A stretch of DNA of 64,000 nucleotides from Candidatus Eiseniibacteriota bacterium (GTDB lineage: Bacteria; Eisenbacteria; RBG-16-71-46; CAIMUX01). The translations under genes and the position numbers were made by a program. Positions 16,865-25,638 of this stretch are shown one piece after another; positions within the stretch are counted from its first letter, which is position 1, and every line of letters begins with the position of its first letter. The stretch is taken from NCBI GenBank assembly GCA_016712505.1, contig JADJQY010000013.1, forward strand, positions 248,001 to 312,000. The letters run 5' to 3'. The notes beneath the pieces are model-generated. The model was not told where the DNA came from, searched no databases, and saw only the letters and a list, made by a program, of their open reading frames with translations.

Positions 16865-17404
16865 CTACTCGCCGACCGCCAGCATCCTGACGAAGGTGGC
16901 AAGTCGCTCGGCCTCGGCTCCTGTGAGGTCATACGGAATGTTGCCAATGGTAATCACCAACCCTGGGCGAATCGGGAGGGAAGAAAGGTACGTCCCGGGG
17001 CGCGACTCTAGCTCACGGATCGTCCCCGCATCTCTGAAGCCGGTTGCATCATCGCCTGCCAGGTTCCCTCTCGTCCCCGCGCCCGACGTTGCGCGCGTCT
17101 TGGTGGTGAAGGCTCCCCCGTTCTCTCGCCACTGCCGAAAGAGATCGATCGCACGGCGAACCCGCCGTTCATACTCTCTCAGGGTCGTCGGGCTCAGGTC
17201 CTTCGCCCGCCTGCTGGTGAAGCGTCTGATCACTCCATCCAGGTCAAGCTGGTCGAAGTCCTGCTTCTCGCCTTCACTCAAGACCCCGAGCACGTTCCGG
17301 GACGCCACGGAGAGCGCCTGTGCCGTCGACACCGGCATGAGCCCCCTGTCCCCGGACTGATCGAGAAACTCCAGTAGGTCGTTCACGGAATACGAGTTTG
17401 CCAT
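16865..17404 (-). CDS. Small protein with integrase-N-terminal-like helical segment, partner of the DUF4143 ATPase
   Basis: A 179-residue protein starting at ATG 17404 behind taggaga. Residues 1-60 are helical (SVNDLLEFLDQSGDRG, STAQALSVASRNVLGVL). Residues 60-95 (DGVIRRFTSRRAKDLSPTTLREYERRVRRAIDLFRQW) resemble the SAM-like core-binding domain of tyrosine recombinases, but no catalytic domain follows. The C-terminal block (GLVITIGNIPYDLTGAEAERLATFVRML) looks like a short beta-hairpin plus helix. It diverges from the ATPase gene over only 46 bp, with a palindrome between the starts. A DNA-binding regulator or antitoxin-like role is plausible but not shown. Codon use is less G/C-biased than in the flanking genes, consistent with transfer. 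Confidence 0.6.
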   Translation of the reverse strand: MANSYSVNDLLEFLDQSGDRGLMPVSTAQALSVASRNVLGVLSEGEKQDFDQLDLDGVIRRFTSRRAKDLSPTTLREYERRVRRAIDLFRQWRENGGAFTTKTRATSGAGTRGNLAGDDATGFRDAGTIRELESRPGTYLSSLPIRPGLVITIGNIPYDLTGAEAERLATFVRMLAVGE

Positions 17405-17423
17405 CTGATATCTCCTACGGTAC

Positions 17424-17443
17424 ATTGTCCTCTGAGGGGCAAT
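17424..17443. promoter_or_regulatory. Operator-like imperfect palindrome between divergent genes
   Basis: attgtcctctgaggggcaat is an imperfect inverted repeat (ATTG-CCTC versus GAGG-CAAT halves). It sits in the 46-bp gap between the small DNA-binding-like protein and the DUF4143 ATPase and overlaps the ATPase ribosome site (gagggg). Binding there would repress both genes. The candidate regulator is the 16865-17404 product. Confidence 0.4.
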
Positions 17444-17450
17444 ATAACGT

Positions 17451-18689
17451 ATGGATACGACAAGCGCAAACTTTCTGTACCCCCGGACGATGCTCCGTCG
17501 ACTCGAGACGGACATGGGCCTGTATCCCGTGGTTGTCGTCATGGGCGCCCGGCAGGTGGGGAAGAGCACGTTGTGTCTGGAACTTGCTGCAAAACATGGG
17601 CTTGCGAGACGTACTCTGGACGATCGAGACGTGCGTGCGCAAGCCCTGGCCGACCCGGAGGGGTTCTTGGACGACCTCGGTGAGAATGGAGCCTTCATCG
17701 ACGAAGTCCAGCGAGCACCGGACCTGCTGCTGGCCATCAAGGCGGTGGTCGATCGGGATCCGCGGAAGGGGCAATATCTGCTCAGTGGATCCAGTCAACC
17801 ACGGGTAAGCAAGGCCGTGAGCGACTCTCTCCTCGGCCGCGCCACGTATCGCACTCTCAGGCCCCTCACCCTGAGCGAACTTCGATTCGATGAGGAGCAC
17901 CCGGGGTGGAGCTTCCTCTTCGATACGGACGAGCAGATCCTGCTCCGCGAACTGGAGAAGCGGGCGGAGTCAAGTGGTCGGCTGGATTGGCGGGAGGTGG
18001 TTCAGACTGGGGGCTTCCCGCGGGCTGTTGCGGCGCCCCCGAATCAGCGGCTGAGGATCCTGGATGACTATGTCGAGATCTTCTCGCGGCGAGACGTTCG
18101 GGAGATCGTTTCGGTCGAATCCACTTCCCGGCTCGAGGCCTTCGTCCGACTCGCTGCCATGCGCACGGGACGGGAACTCAACATCTCAGGTATGTCCAGC
18201 GATCTCGGAGTTCCAGTAAGCACCATTCGTAGATGGCTAGATGCACTCCAACGCAGCTATCTGATCGAACTGGTACCGCCGTATTTCCGTAACGCGAGTC
18301 AGAGGGTCATCAAGTCCCCGAAGCTCTACAGCGTCGATGCGGCACTTTCGCTTGCAGCTTCGCGCGACACCACTGCGACCGGATTCCACCTGGAGACGTT
18401 GATCGCCGGCGACCTGTTCGTATGGAAGGATGGCGACCCGACCCGCGACCTCTATCACTGGCGGCTGAGTTCGGGCCAGGAAGTCGATTTCATCCTCGAG
18501 GAGCGCGGACAACTCCTGCCCGTGGAGATCAAGGCAAGCAACAACGTGGGTGCGGGCGACGCGCGCCATCTCGCGACGTTCCGGGAACGCCACGCGAACA
18601 CTCCCCGCGGTGTGCTCGTGAGCTGCGATCCAACCATCCGCGTGCTGAAGCCGGGCCTCGTAGCGTGCCCGTGGTGGGCGATCATTTAG
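17451..18689 (+). CDS. AAA ATPase with DUF4143 C-terminal domain
   Basis: A 412-residue P-loop ATPase. Walker A is MGARQVGKST (residues 31-40), Walker B is AFIDEVQ (D84, E85), and a sensor-like LLSGSSQ follows. Residues about 200-280 carry a winged-helix-like segment (LNISGMSSDLGVPVSTIRRWLDAL). The C-terminal DUF4143 region has a PD-(D/E)XK nuclease-like pattern, GQEVDFILEERGQLLPVEIKAS. Members occur widely on genomic islands and are suspected in defence or toxin-antitoxin-like systems, with no agreed reaction. The pair with the divergent small gene looks like a self-contained module inserted between efp and rhlE. A perfect hairpin ends it at 18699-18730. Confidence 0.85.
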   Translation: MDTTSANFLYPRTMLRRLETDMGLYPVVVVMGARQVGKSTLCLELAAKHGLARRTLDDRDVRAQALADPEGFLDDLGENGAFIDEVQRAPDLLLAIKAVVDRDPRKGQYLLSGSSQPRVSKAVSDSLLGRATYRTLRPLTLSELRFDEEHPGWSFLFDTDEQILLRELEKRAESSGRLDWREVVQTGGFPRAVAAPPNQRLRILDDYVEIFSRRDVREIVSVESTSRLEAFVRLAAMRTGRELNISGMSSDLGVPVSTIRRWLDALQRSYLIELVPPYFRNASQRVIKSPKLYSVDAALSLAASRDTTATGFHLETLIAGDLFVWKDGDPTRDLYHWRLSSGQEVDFILEERGQLLPVEIKASNNVGAGDARHLATFRERHANTPRGVLVSCDPTIRVLKPGLVACPWWAII

Positions 18690-18698
18690 GCGACTCGT

Positions 18699-18730
18699 TC
18701 GGGCGCGCCCTCTGCGGGGGGCGCGCCCGA
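18699..18730. terminator. Bidirectional terminator-like hairpin between convergent genes
   Basis: tcgggcgcgccc (18699-18710) pairs perfectly with gggcgcgcccga (18719-18730) across an 8-nt loop. It begins 10 bp after the DUF4143 gene stop and lies 58 bp from the rhlE stop, so it could serve both. There is no T tract on either side. Confidence 0.6.
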
Positions 18731-18788
18731 GGCGTATGGGGCTTTGTCGCCGGATCCCTTGGATCGGCGAGAGGAAGTTCGCTCCCGC

Positions 18789-20857
18789 TCAGTCCCCGCG
18801 AAGCCCGAGGCGAGCGATGAAGCGGGTGAGGAAGTTGCCTTCCTTCTCGCGACGCTTGCGGCGGGCCTCCTCGAGGTGCTCCTTGGCGGTGAGGGCGCGC
18901 GCGGGTTCGCCGGCGTGGACGTGACGGCGGAGGTGCGGGCCAGGGGCGCCGGAGTTGCGGTTGACCGGGCCGTCGTTACGACGCGAATCGGGACCGCCGC
19001 GGCGCGTATCACCGTCACGACGTGAGGCACCGTTGCGCTGGCCCTCGCCGTCTCGCCGGGGCTCGCCGCCGCGACGGGATTGGCCGTCGCGGGGAGTGGG
19101 CACGGTGACGCCGGTGGCGCGGGTGCGCGGGACGGCCATGGAGTCGACGGCGATGGTGGCGGCTTCGTCGGGACGGCCACCGCGGCGCCGACGCGACCGG
19201 CCGGAGGGATCGCTCCCTTCGTCGCCGAAGCTGGGGCGTTCGTCCCGTGCGTTAGCGCCGTTGCGATTCGCGCCGCCGCCGTTCGTGCCCCCGCCGTTTT
19301 GGGCGCGATCGCTGCCGCCAGGTGCGCCGGCGATCATCGGGGTCGACTCAGGAAGGAGCGCGGGGTTCTTTCTCCGGCCGCGTCCGCCACGCCGACGACG
19401 CTTGCGGGGTGCTCCGTCGGATCCGAGTTCCGCGGCGATGGTCTCGCGCTCGACCATCTCCCGCGGGGTGGGAAGTCCGTGCGAAGCGGCGCCGACCTGC
19501 TCGCGGAGAGGGCGAACCCCGGACGGGGTGTATCCGGCGGCGGTCTCGCCCGCCGAGCTGCGACCGGCCGAGCCACGACTCGAGGATCCCTGACGTGAGG
19601 AACCGTGTCCTGATGATCCCCGACCGCCGCGCGAGGAGCTGCCGCCACGGGAGCTGCGACCGCCGTAGCCCATGCGACTGCCGTGCGAGCCGTCGGGGCC
19701 GCCGGCCAAGTCACTTCCCTCGGAGAGAACGCGGAGGCCGCCGCCGACCATCATCTCGGCGACCGGGAGACGCTTGCCGAGGTGTCGCTCGATGGCCAGG
19801 AGTCCGCGGCCGTCTTCGGGGCTCATGATGGAGATGGCGCGCCCTTTGGTGCCGGCCCGGGCGGTGCGACCGATCCGGTGCACGTAATCCTCGGGCGAGT
19901 GCGGGATGTCGAAGTTGACCACGTGGCTGATGCCGGTCACGTCGAGCCCGCGCGCCGCGATGTCGGTGGCGACCAGGATCCGGATGCCGCCGTCGCGGAA
20001 GGCGTTGAGCGCCTCGAGCCGGCGTTCCTGGGTCTTGTCACTGTGGATCGAGGTGCAGCGGAAGCCGCGCGTCTTGAGGTAACCGGAGAGACTGGAAGCG
20101 CCGCGCTTGGTCTTGGTGAAGACGAGGGCGCGGTCCATGTCGGGATCCCGCAGGATCGCGGCGAGGGTTTCGCGCTTGGAGTCGCCGTCGACCCGCACGA
20201 GGAACTGCTCGACGCCGTCGGCGGTGCTGGTCGGCGGGGCGACCTCGATCCGGACGGGGTTGTGCAGGATGTCGCGCGCCAGCCGCTGGATTTCGGGGTC
20301 GAGCGTGGCGGAGAAGAGGAGCGTCTGGCGTTCGGCCGGGATCTCGCGCACGATCTCTCGCACCGCATCGATGAATCCCATGTCGAGCATCCGGTCGGCT
20401 TCGTCAAGCACCAGCACCGAGGTGTGGCGATAGTCGATGTTGCCGCGCCACATGTGGTCCTTGAGCCGGCCGGGGGTCGCGACCAGGAGGTCGACGCCGT
20501 AGCGCAGCATCATCTCCTGGGGCTCCATCGGAACGCCGCCGTAGACCGCGGTCGAGCGGAGTTGCATGTGCGCGGCGTAGGTGCGGATACTGCGACCGAC
20601 CTGGATGGCGAGCTCGCGCGTCGGCACGAGGATCAGGGCGCGGATGTGGCCCGGTTCCTCGTTGCGCAGGCGATGCAGGATCGGAAGGGTGAAGGCTGCG
20701 GTCTTGCCGGTGCCGGTCTGGGCGCAGCCCATGATGTCCTTACCCTCGAGAACGTGAGGGATGGCCTGTTCCTGAATCGGGGTGGGATTCGTGTAGCCGG
20801 CTTCTTCGAGGGCCGGAGGATCTCGGGGCAAAGCCCCATGGACGCAAAATCAGTCAT
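18789..20857 (-). CDS. RhlE-type DEAD-box RNA helicase with RGG-rich tail (apparent 1-nt frameshift near N-terminus)
   Basis: An ATP-dependent RNA helicase, roughly 690 residues. Motifs are NPTPIQEQAIP (Q), AQTGTGKT (I), PTRELA (Ia), TPGR (Ib), LDEADRML (II), SAT (III), ARGLDVTGI (V) and HRIGRTARAG (VI). Residues from about 395 form a Ser/Gly/Arg-rich low-complexity tail ending in a basic helix (EHLEEARRKRREKEGNFLTRF), typical of RNA-binding extensions. The expected start MTDFASMGLCPEILR begins at ATG 20857 but sits in a different frame from ALEEAGYTNPTPIQ. Adding one G at about 20815 (CGG instead of GGG context) restores MTDFASMGLCPEILRALEEAG. Otherwise translation would start at TTG 20831 and lose the Q-motif Phe. 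A sequencing error in a G run or a real lesion are both possible. Confidence 0.85.
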
Positions 20858-21155
20858 GTAGAGAGGGGACTCCTTGCCGGACCGCCGCCGGGACTGCCTA
20901 TGAGGCCGGGCGGGGCTCCGGGTCTTTCTTTCAATCGTCGCCGTTCTCGCGTCGGGACATGCGGCAGGCCAGGGGACAGTGGCGCCACTTTGGGGGTGTC
21001 CGGACGCGTCAGCGCGTTGATCCAGGGGTGTTGATTTGACAGATGACGTTCGGTCATATGGTTCCTACTGAATATTCGGCCATTCTGCGCCAGAATTCCA
21101 GGGATAGTTTGACCGGCGGCCATTCCGTCGTTCCACGCCAGGCCAAGGAGGCTCG
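20858..21155. other. Intergenic region between divergent rhlE and molybdopterin oxidoreductase
   Basis: About 300 bp without a gene. It contains TTGACA (21036-21041) on the plus strand and a small inverted repeat, atgac-gttcg-gtcat (21043-21057), just after it. A convincing -10 box at the right distance is missing (best is tatggt at 15 bp). The long rhlE leader on the other strand shows no structure I can name. The palindrome may be an operator for the oxidoreductase operon. Confidence 0.35.
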
Positions 21156-23096
21156 ATGACCCGGGTGCGCACCGTCTGTCCGCTCGACTGCTGGGATGCC
21201 TGCGGCATGGTTGCCGAGGTAGTGGATGGCCAAGTGGTGAAGCTGGACGGGGATCCAGACCACCCGATTTCACGGGGCACGCTTTGTGCCCGGACGTACC
21301 GCTATCCCGAACGGGCCTTCAGCGATGAGCGGATCGTCTACCCGATGCGACGACGCGGCTCAGAGTTCGCGCGGGTGTCGTGGGATGAGGCGTTGGACGA
21401 AATCGTCGGCCGTCTGGAGACCCTCCGCGCGGCCGGTCGCACGCAGGCGGTCTTTCATTTTCAGTCGTCCGGATCGATGGGAGTGCTGAAGCGGCTCTCG
21501 GCGCGATTCTGGAATCTGCTCGGCGGGGTGACCGTGGCCGAGGGAGACTTTTGCCTCGGGGCGGGAAAGACCGCACTCGAGCAGCAGCTCGGCGACTACC
21601 GGCCCCATGCCTTCGACGATGTTCGAAACAGCCGGGCGATCTTCCTCTGGGGGCGGGACCCCCTGATCTCCGGTCCGCATCGCATGGCGTTCTTGAAGGA
21701 AGCGCGGGATCGGGGAGCGGTCGTGATCTCGATCAACCCGCTGGCCATCGCGCGTTCTCCGGTCGTCTCCGAATCGGTTCGACTCCGCCCCGGAACCGAT
21801 GCCTGGCTCGCGGCCGCGATGGCCAAGGTGCTGATCGAGAAGGGGAGGATCGACGCGCGGTTCGTGCGCGACCGCACCGAGGGGTACGAGCAGTTTGCCG
21901 GTCTGGTGCGCGATCTCTCCCTGGATGAGGCGGCGCGTATCACCGGCGTAGCCCGGGCCGATATCTGCCGTCTTGCGCTTCTCTACGCCGATGCCGACCC
22001 AGCCGCGATTCTCTTCGGCACCGGCTCGATCCGCTATCGGAACGGCCTCGAAAACGCGCGCTGGGTGACCGCGCTGCCCGCGCTGGTCGGCTCCTACGGT
22101 CGCGCCGGAGGAGGGCTCAGCTACAGCATTCGCCACATGCGCGATACCGATACCGAGCGGTGGGAGGCGCCGCTTGGAGCCAACCATCGTCCGCTCGGGG
22201 CGACCGATTGGCCGCGTCATCTCTCCGCGCTCGACCCGGCGATCGAGGTGCTCTGGGTGAACGGGGCGAATCCCGCGGCGATGCTGCCGGACAACGACGC
22301 CATGGCTCGAGCACTGGCCCGCATTCCGTTCAAGGTGGTGGTCGATCTGCACTGGACCGACACCGCGCGGCAGGCGGATCTCGTGCTGCCGCACCCGTCC
22401 TTCCTCGAGGAGGAGGGGGTGGTGACCTCGTGGGGCCACGCGCTGGTGGCGTGGCAGAATCGCGCGGTGGCGCCGCAAGGCGAGGCGCGCAGCGACCTGG
22501 AGATCTTCCAGGCCCTGGCGCAGCGCATGGGATTCGGCGATGAGATGACCGGCACGGCAGAGGAGTGGTCGCGGCGGTTGATGGGCTCCGTACTCGGCGA
22601 GGAAGAGTGGCGGGCGATGTGCCACGAAAGGGGACATGCGCGGAGTCGCGCCCACGAGGATGTGCCTTACGCGGACACGGCGTTTCCGCGCGAAGGCGGG
22701 CGGTATCTCTTTCCCGCAGGCCTGCCGAGCGAGTCCGATCTGCCGCAGCCGTCGCGCGAGTTCCCGTTCCTCCTCCTCACGCCGAAGAATCGCGAGCGTC
22801 ACCTCTCGCAGACCATTCCGTCGCGCGAGCCGGAGCGGCTGACCGGCACGATGGCCGCGGATGTCGCTCGCGCCGCGGGGCGAAGTTCCGGGCGCTTTAC
22901 CCTCGCGTCGCGCCTGGGCGCGATCGAGGTCGAGCTGTCGGTCGACGAGACCCTGCTGGATGGGCTCGTCGTGGTGCCGATGGGGGGGGCGCGGCACGGC
23001 CGGACCAGTCCGAACCTCCTGATCACCGCCGACACGGCGCGGGACGGCGTGACCGCCGCGTACTATGACTGCCCGGTCCGCGTCACGGCGGTTTGA
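21156..23096 (+). CDS. Cytosolic molybdopterin oxidoreductase (DMSO reductase superfamily)
   Basis: A 646-residue Mo/W-bisMGD enzyme. An N-terminal [4Fe-4S] site is formed by C8, C12, C16 and C44 (CPLDCWDACGM and GTLCARTY). The cofactor region follows (FHFQSSGSMGVLKRLSARFWN). The likely metal ligand is Cys133 in EGDFCLGAGKTALEQQ, encoded by TGC and not TGA. Middle blocks GRDPLISGPHRM and INPLAIARSPVV bind the pterin. WTDTARQADLVLPHPSFLEEEG and LLTPKNRERHLSQT are typical of the C-terminal halves. There is no Tat signal, so it is cytosolic. The family includes formate dehydrogenase-like and thiosulfate/polysulfide reductase-like enzymes; the substrate cannot be read. No small electron-transfer subunit is adjacent. 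The start codon ATG 21156 follows ccaaggagg. Confidence 0.88.
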   Translation: MTRVRTVCPLDCWDACGMVAEVVDGQVVKLDGDPDHPISRGTLCARTYRYPERAFSDERIVYPMRRRGSEFARVSWDEALDEIVGRLETLRAAGRTQAVFHFQSSGSMGVLKRLSARFWNLLGGVTVAEGDFCLGAGKTALEQQLGDYRPHAFDDVRNSRAIFLWGRDPLISGPHRMAFLKEARDRGAVVISINPLAIARSPVVSESVRLRPGTDAWLAAAMAKVLIEKGRIDARFVRDRTEGYEQFAGLVRDLSLDEAARITGVARADICRLALLYADADPAAILFGTGSIRYRNGLENARWVTALPALVGSYGRAGGGLSYSIRHMRDTDTERWEAPLGANHRPLGATDWPRHLSALDPAIEVLWVNGANPAAMLPDNDAMARALARIPFKVVVDLHWTDTARQADLVLPHPSFLEEEGVVTSWGHALVAWQNRAVAPQGEARSDLEIFQALAQRMGFGDEMTGTAEEWSRRLMGSVLGEEEWRAMCHERGHARSRAHEDVPYADTAFPREGGRYLFPAGLPSESDLPQPSREFPFLLLTPKNRERHLSQTIPSREPERLTGTMAADVARAAGRSSGRFTLASRLGAIEVELSVDETLLDGLVVVPMGGARHGRTSPNLLITADTARDGVTAAYYDCPVRVTAV

Positions 23097-23103
23097 GGCC
23101 GCG

Positions 23104-25449
23104 ATGCGGGCGCTCCGTGTGTGGATGAAACCTCGGGTTGGCGCCTTAGGGCTGGCGCTGCTCGTTCTATCCATCGCCGAGTGGACTCCCTCCTCTGCAG
23201 CGAGAGAGGTCGGTGCATCGGTGGGCGAACAGCTCGAGGCGCGGCCGAGTCCGGTTCTGTCGGTGGTCTTCGCCGATCCCGAGCGGGCCATCGGAAAAGG
23301 GCGCGGGATCGACGCGCTGGGGTCGGATCTCTCGAGCCGCCTGCGCGCGCTCGGAGCCATGCGACTCGAGCCGGCGTTTCCTGATCCGCCTCGCGGTGAA
23401 CGGGTGCGGAGCGGCCCGGGGCGATCGTCGCGCGCGCCAGACCTGTCGCGCTTCCACCATCTCGTCTTTGCCGATGGGGAGGCGGCGCTGCGAGCCCTAC
23501 CGGAGCTGCGCCGATGGCCCGAGCTCCGGCTGGTCGAGTCGCTGTCGATTGCGCCCGTGATGAGCGGAGATCCGGTGCAGTTTCCGGACGATCCGTACTT
23601 CATCTCCTGGCCCTGGGGCTGGCCGGAGGATCCTCAGTGGTCGCTGCGGAATCAAGGAAGGCGAGGCGACGGGGCACGGTGCGCTCCGGCGATTCCTGGA
23701 GCGGACGTCGGAATCGATCCCTCCTGGCGGACGATCGAGGCGGCGATCCGAGCCTTCGGACACGGCTTCTCGTTCTCGCCCTACCTCGGCGCACCGGAGG
23801 TGGTGCTCGGTTTTCTGGATGTTGGGCTGCTCGACACCCATCCCGATTTGCGGGTGCTGGAGGAGTTCGCCCGCGATCCACGGCTCTCGCTCTGTCCCGA
23901 GGCCGACTGGTGCGGCGATCACGGCACCAAGATGGCGGGGCTGGCCGCGGCGCGCGTCGGGAACGGGATTGGCGTGGCCGGCGTCTGCGGGGAATGCTCG
24001 GTGCTCGATCTCAACGTGCCGTCCTGCCCCTGCTCGGGCTGTGACACGCCCGAGGGGAACTGCCTCTTCGTATCCCATCTCTGGCACACGCGACTGGTCG
24101 CCGCGGTCGACTTCGATCTGGGACAGACCCAGCAGGGGAAGCCCCGACGTCTCGCGGTGGTGAACGCCTCGTTCGCCTCCAGCGGCCACGCGCCGCTCGA
24201 GGTACTGGAGGCGCTCTGGTACGCCCACCTCTCGGGAGTGCTGGTGGTGGCGGCGAGCGGGGATCAGTCGCTCGTGCAGCCGGGGCCGCGCTTTCCGGCC
24301 AATGTGCCATTCGTGCTCGGGGTCGGCGGGAGTACCTGGGAGGATCGATTCTGGGATACCCGCGTCTCCTGTTACGGCGGCGCGAACGGCACCACCGTCG
24401 ATCGACATCAGATCGATCTCGCCGCCCCTGCTTCCGGCGCGGTGGTGACCACCTTCGTCTACGACAACCCGTCCGGCGCGGGGCTCTATGCGCCGACCAC
24501 CGGGCAGTGCTCGGCTGCAGCGGCGCTGGTCAGCGGCGCCGCCGGGGTCGTCTCGGCGCAGGTGCCCGAACTCTCGGCCGATGATCTGGCCGGCGTGCTC
24601 CTGGCGTCCGCGCGACCGTATCGGGTCGACCCGACGCTCGATCCGACCTGTCCGCCGGAACTCTGCCCGCGCTCGTTCTACGGGCGGGGAGTGGTTGATC
24701 TCGAGAATGCGCTTCACGTCGTCGCCCGCCGGGCGCGCTGGGAGACCTTGCGGTTGACCGAACGGGCCGAGGTGCCGGGGATGACCTGGGAGCGTCAACT
24801 GGTGGGCGAGTACACCTTCGCCGGCGCGCTCTGGCGGGAGTACCGCGTGGTGGCGACCGTCCCGCTGCGCGCGCGGCCGTCGGGCGGTCCGACCGATCTC
24901 CCGCAGTACCTCGCCTGGCCGGCGCACCTGCTCTCGACCACGCCGCTCGCCTACGGCGTCGGCGCCGGCCGGATCGGATCGCTGGAGAGCGGAGTGACCG
25001 GGATCGAACTCGAGGTCGATCCCGCGACGGGAGTGGCCACGGTGACCGGAGCGAACTTCTGTCGCGTGGTCGGCGGGGTCGAGGAGCCGCAGGTGCCGTG
25101 GGCGGATCTCTCGATGGTGATCTCTACCTGGCCGCACCGCGGCCGCACCGACGATCCTCCGCCGATCGAGCCGGTGGGCGAAGGGGAGATCGAGGTTCGT
25201 CCGAACCCGTTTCGGGTCGAGACCACGATCCTCGCCCCCGGGGTCGGCCGGGGGACGACCGCGCGGTGTGAAATTTTTGACGCCGCGGGGCGACTGGTGC
25301 GGACGCTCCCTCCTGGGTATTCTCCCGCCTTCGACCGTCGCTGGGACGGTCGCGATGCGGAGGGACGTCTGGTCCCGCCGGGAGTCTACTGGGTGCGGCT
25401 GTTCAGCGGGCGGGGAACTGCCACCTGTCCGCTGGTTCGGATCGAGTGA
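23104..25449 (+). CDS. Secreted subtilase (S8-like) with FlgD-like C-terminal domain
   Basis: A 781-residue exported serine protease. The signal peptide is VGALGLALLVLSIAEWTPSSA. Catalytic residues line up as Asp239 (GFLDVGLLDTHPDL), His273 (CGDHGTKMAGLAA) and Ser470 (TGQCSAAAALVSG). The usual GTSMAAP box is replaced by QCSAAAA, but the serine is kept at the right distance from the VSG helix. Several extra Cys residues (CGECSVLDLNVPSCPCSGCD) suggest disulfides. The last 80 residues form the FlgD-type module (IFDAAGRLVRTLPPG, WDGRDAEGRLVPPGVYWVRLF). The chosen start is ATG 23104; GTG/ATG options at 23065 overlap the oxidoreductase gene and would lengthen the signal unnaturally. It probably shares a transcript with the genes on either side. 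Confidence 0.85.
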   Translation: MRALRVWMKPRVGALGLALLVLSIAEWTPSSAAREVGASVGEQLEARPSPVLSVVFADPERAIGKGRGIDALGSDLSSRLRALGAMRLEPAFPDPPRGERVRSGPGRSSRAPDLSRFHHLVFADGEAALRALPELRRWPELRLVESLSIAPVMSGDPVQFPDDPYFISWPWGWPEDPQWSLRNQGRRGDGARCAPAIPGADVGIDPSWRTIEAAIRAFGHGFSFSPYLGAPEVVLGFLDVGLLDTHPDLRVLEEFARDPRLSLCPEADWCGDHGTKMAGLAAARVGNGIGVAGVCGECSVLDLNVPSCPCSGCDTPEGNCLFVSHLWHTRLVAAVDFDLGQTQQGKPRRLAVVNASFASSGHAPLEVLEALWYAHLSGVLVVAASGDQSLVQPGPRFPANVPFVLGVGGSTWEDRFWDTRVSCYGGANGTTVDRHQIDLAAPASGAVVTTFVYDNPSGAGLYAPTTGQCSAAAALVSGAAGVVSAQVPELSADDLAGVLLASARPYRVDPTLDPTCPPELCPRSFYGRGVVDLENALHVVARRARWETLRLTERAEVPGMTWERQLVGEYTFAGALWREYRVVATVPLRARPSGGPTDLPQYLAWPAHLLSTTPLAYGVGAGRIGSLESGVTGIELEVDPATGVATVTGANFCRVVGGVEEPQVPWADLSMVISTWPHRGRTDDPPPIEPVGEGEIEVRPNPFRVETTILAPGVGRGTTARCEIFDAAGRLVRTLPPGYSPAFDRRWDGRDAEGRLVPPGVYWVRLFSGRGTATCPLVRIE

Positions 25450-25638
25450 GCCGCGGGAAGAGCGCAGGTCGAGGCGAAGATCGCACGCACACCGAAATCG
25501 TCCGAGAGGCGGAAGCCGGCGACTGCGGAGTCAGCGCCCGCGGAGTCACAGACCGCGACCGGCGATGAACTGCTGGCGCCGGAGGCTCCGGGCGTTCCCG
25601 GGCGCGCGCTTCCGCTGCTCCTCCTCGCGCTCGCTTTC

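Noticed and set aside
21552..21554. Possible selenocysteine in the molybdopterin oxidoreductase
   Set aside because: The residue in the metal-ligand position is encoded by TGC (Cys133), not TGA, and no SECIS-like hairpin is needed.
25447..25449. Read-through of the subtilase TGA into the in-frame TPR membrane protein
   Set aside because: The subtilase ends normally with its FlgD-like module. No domain continues across the TGA and there is no hairpin like that at 48665.
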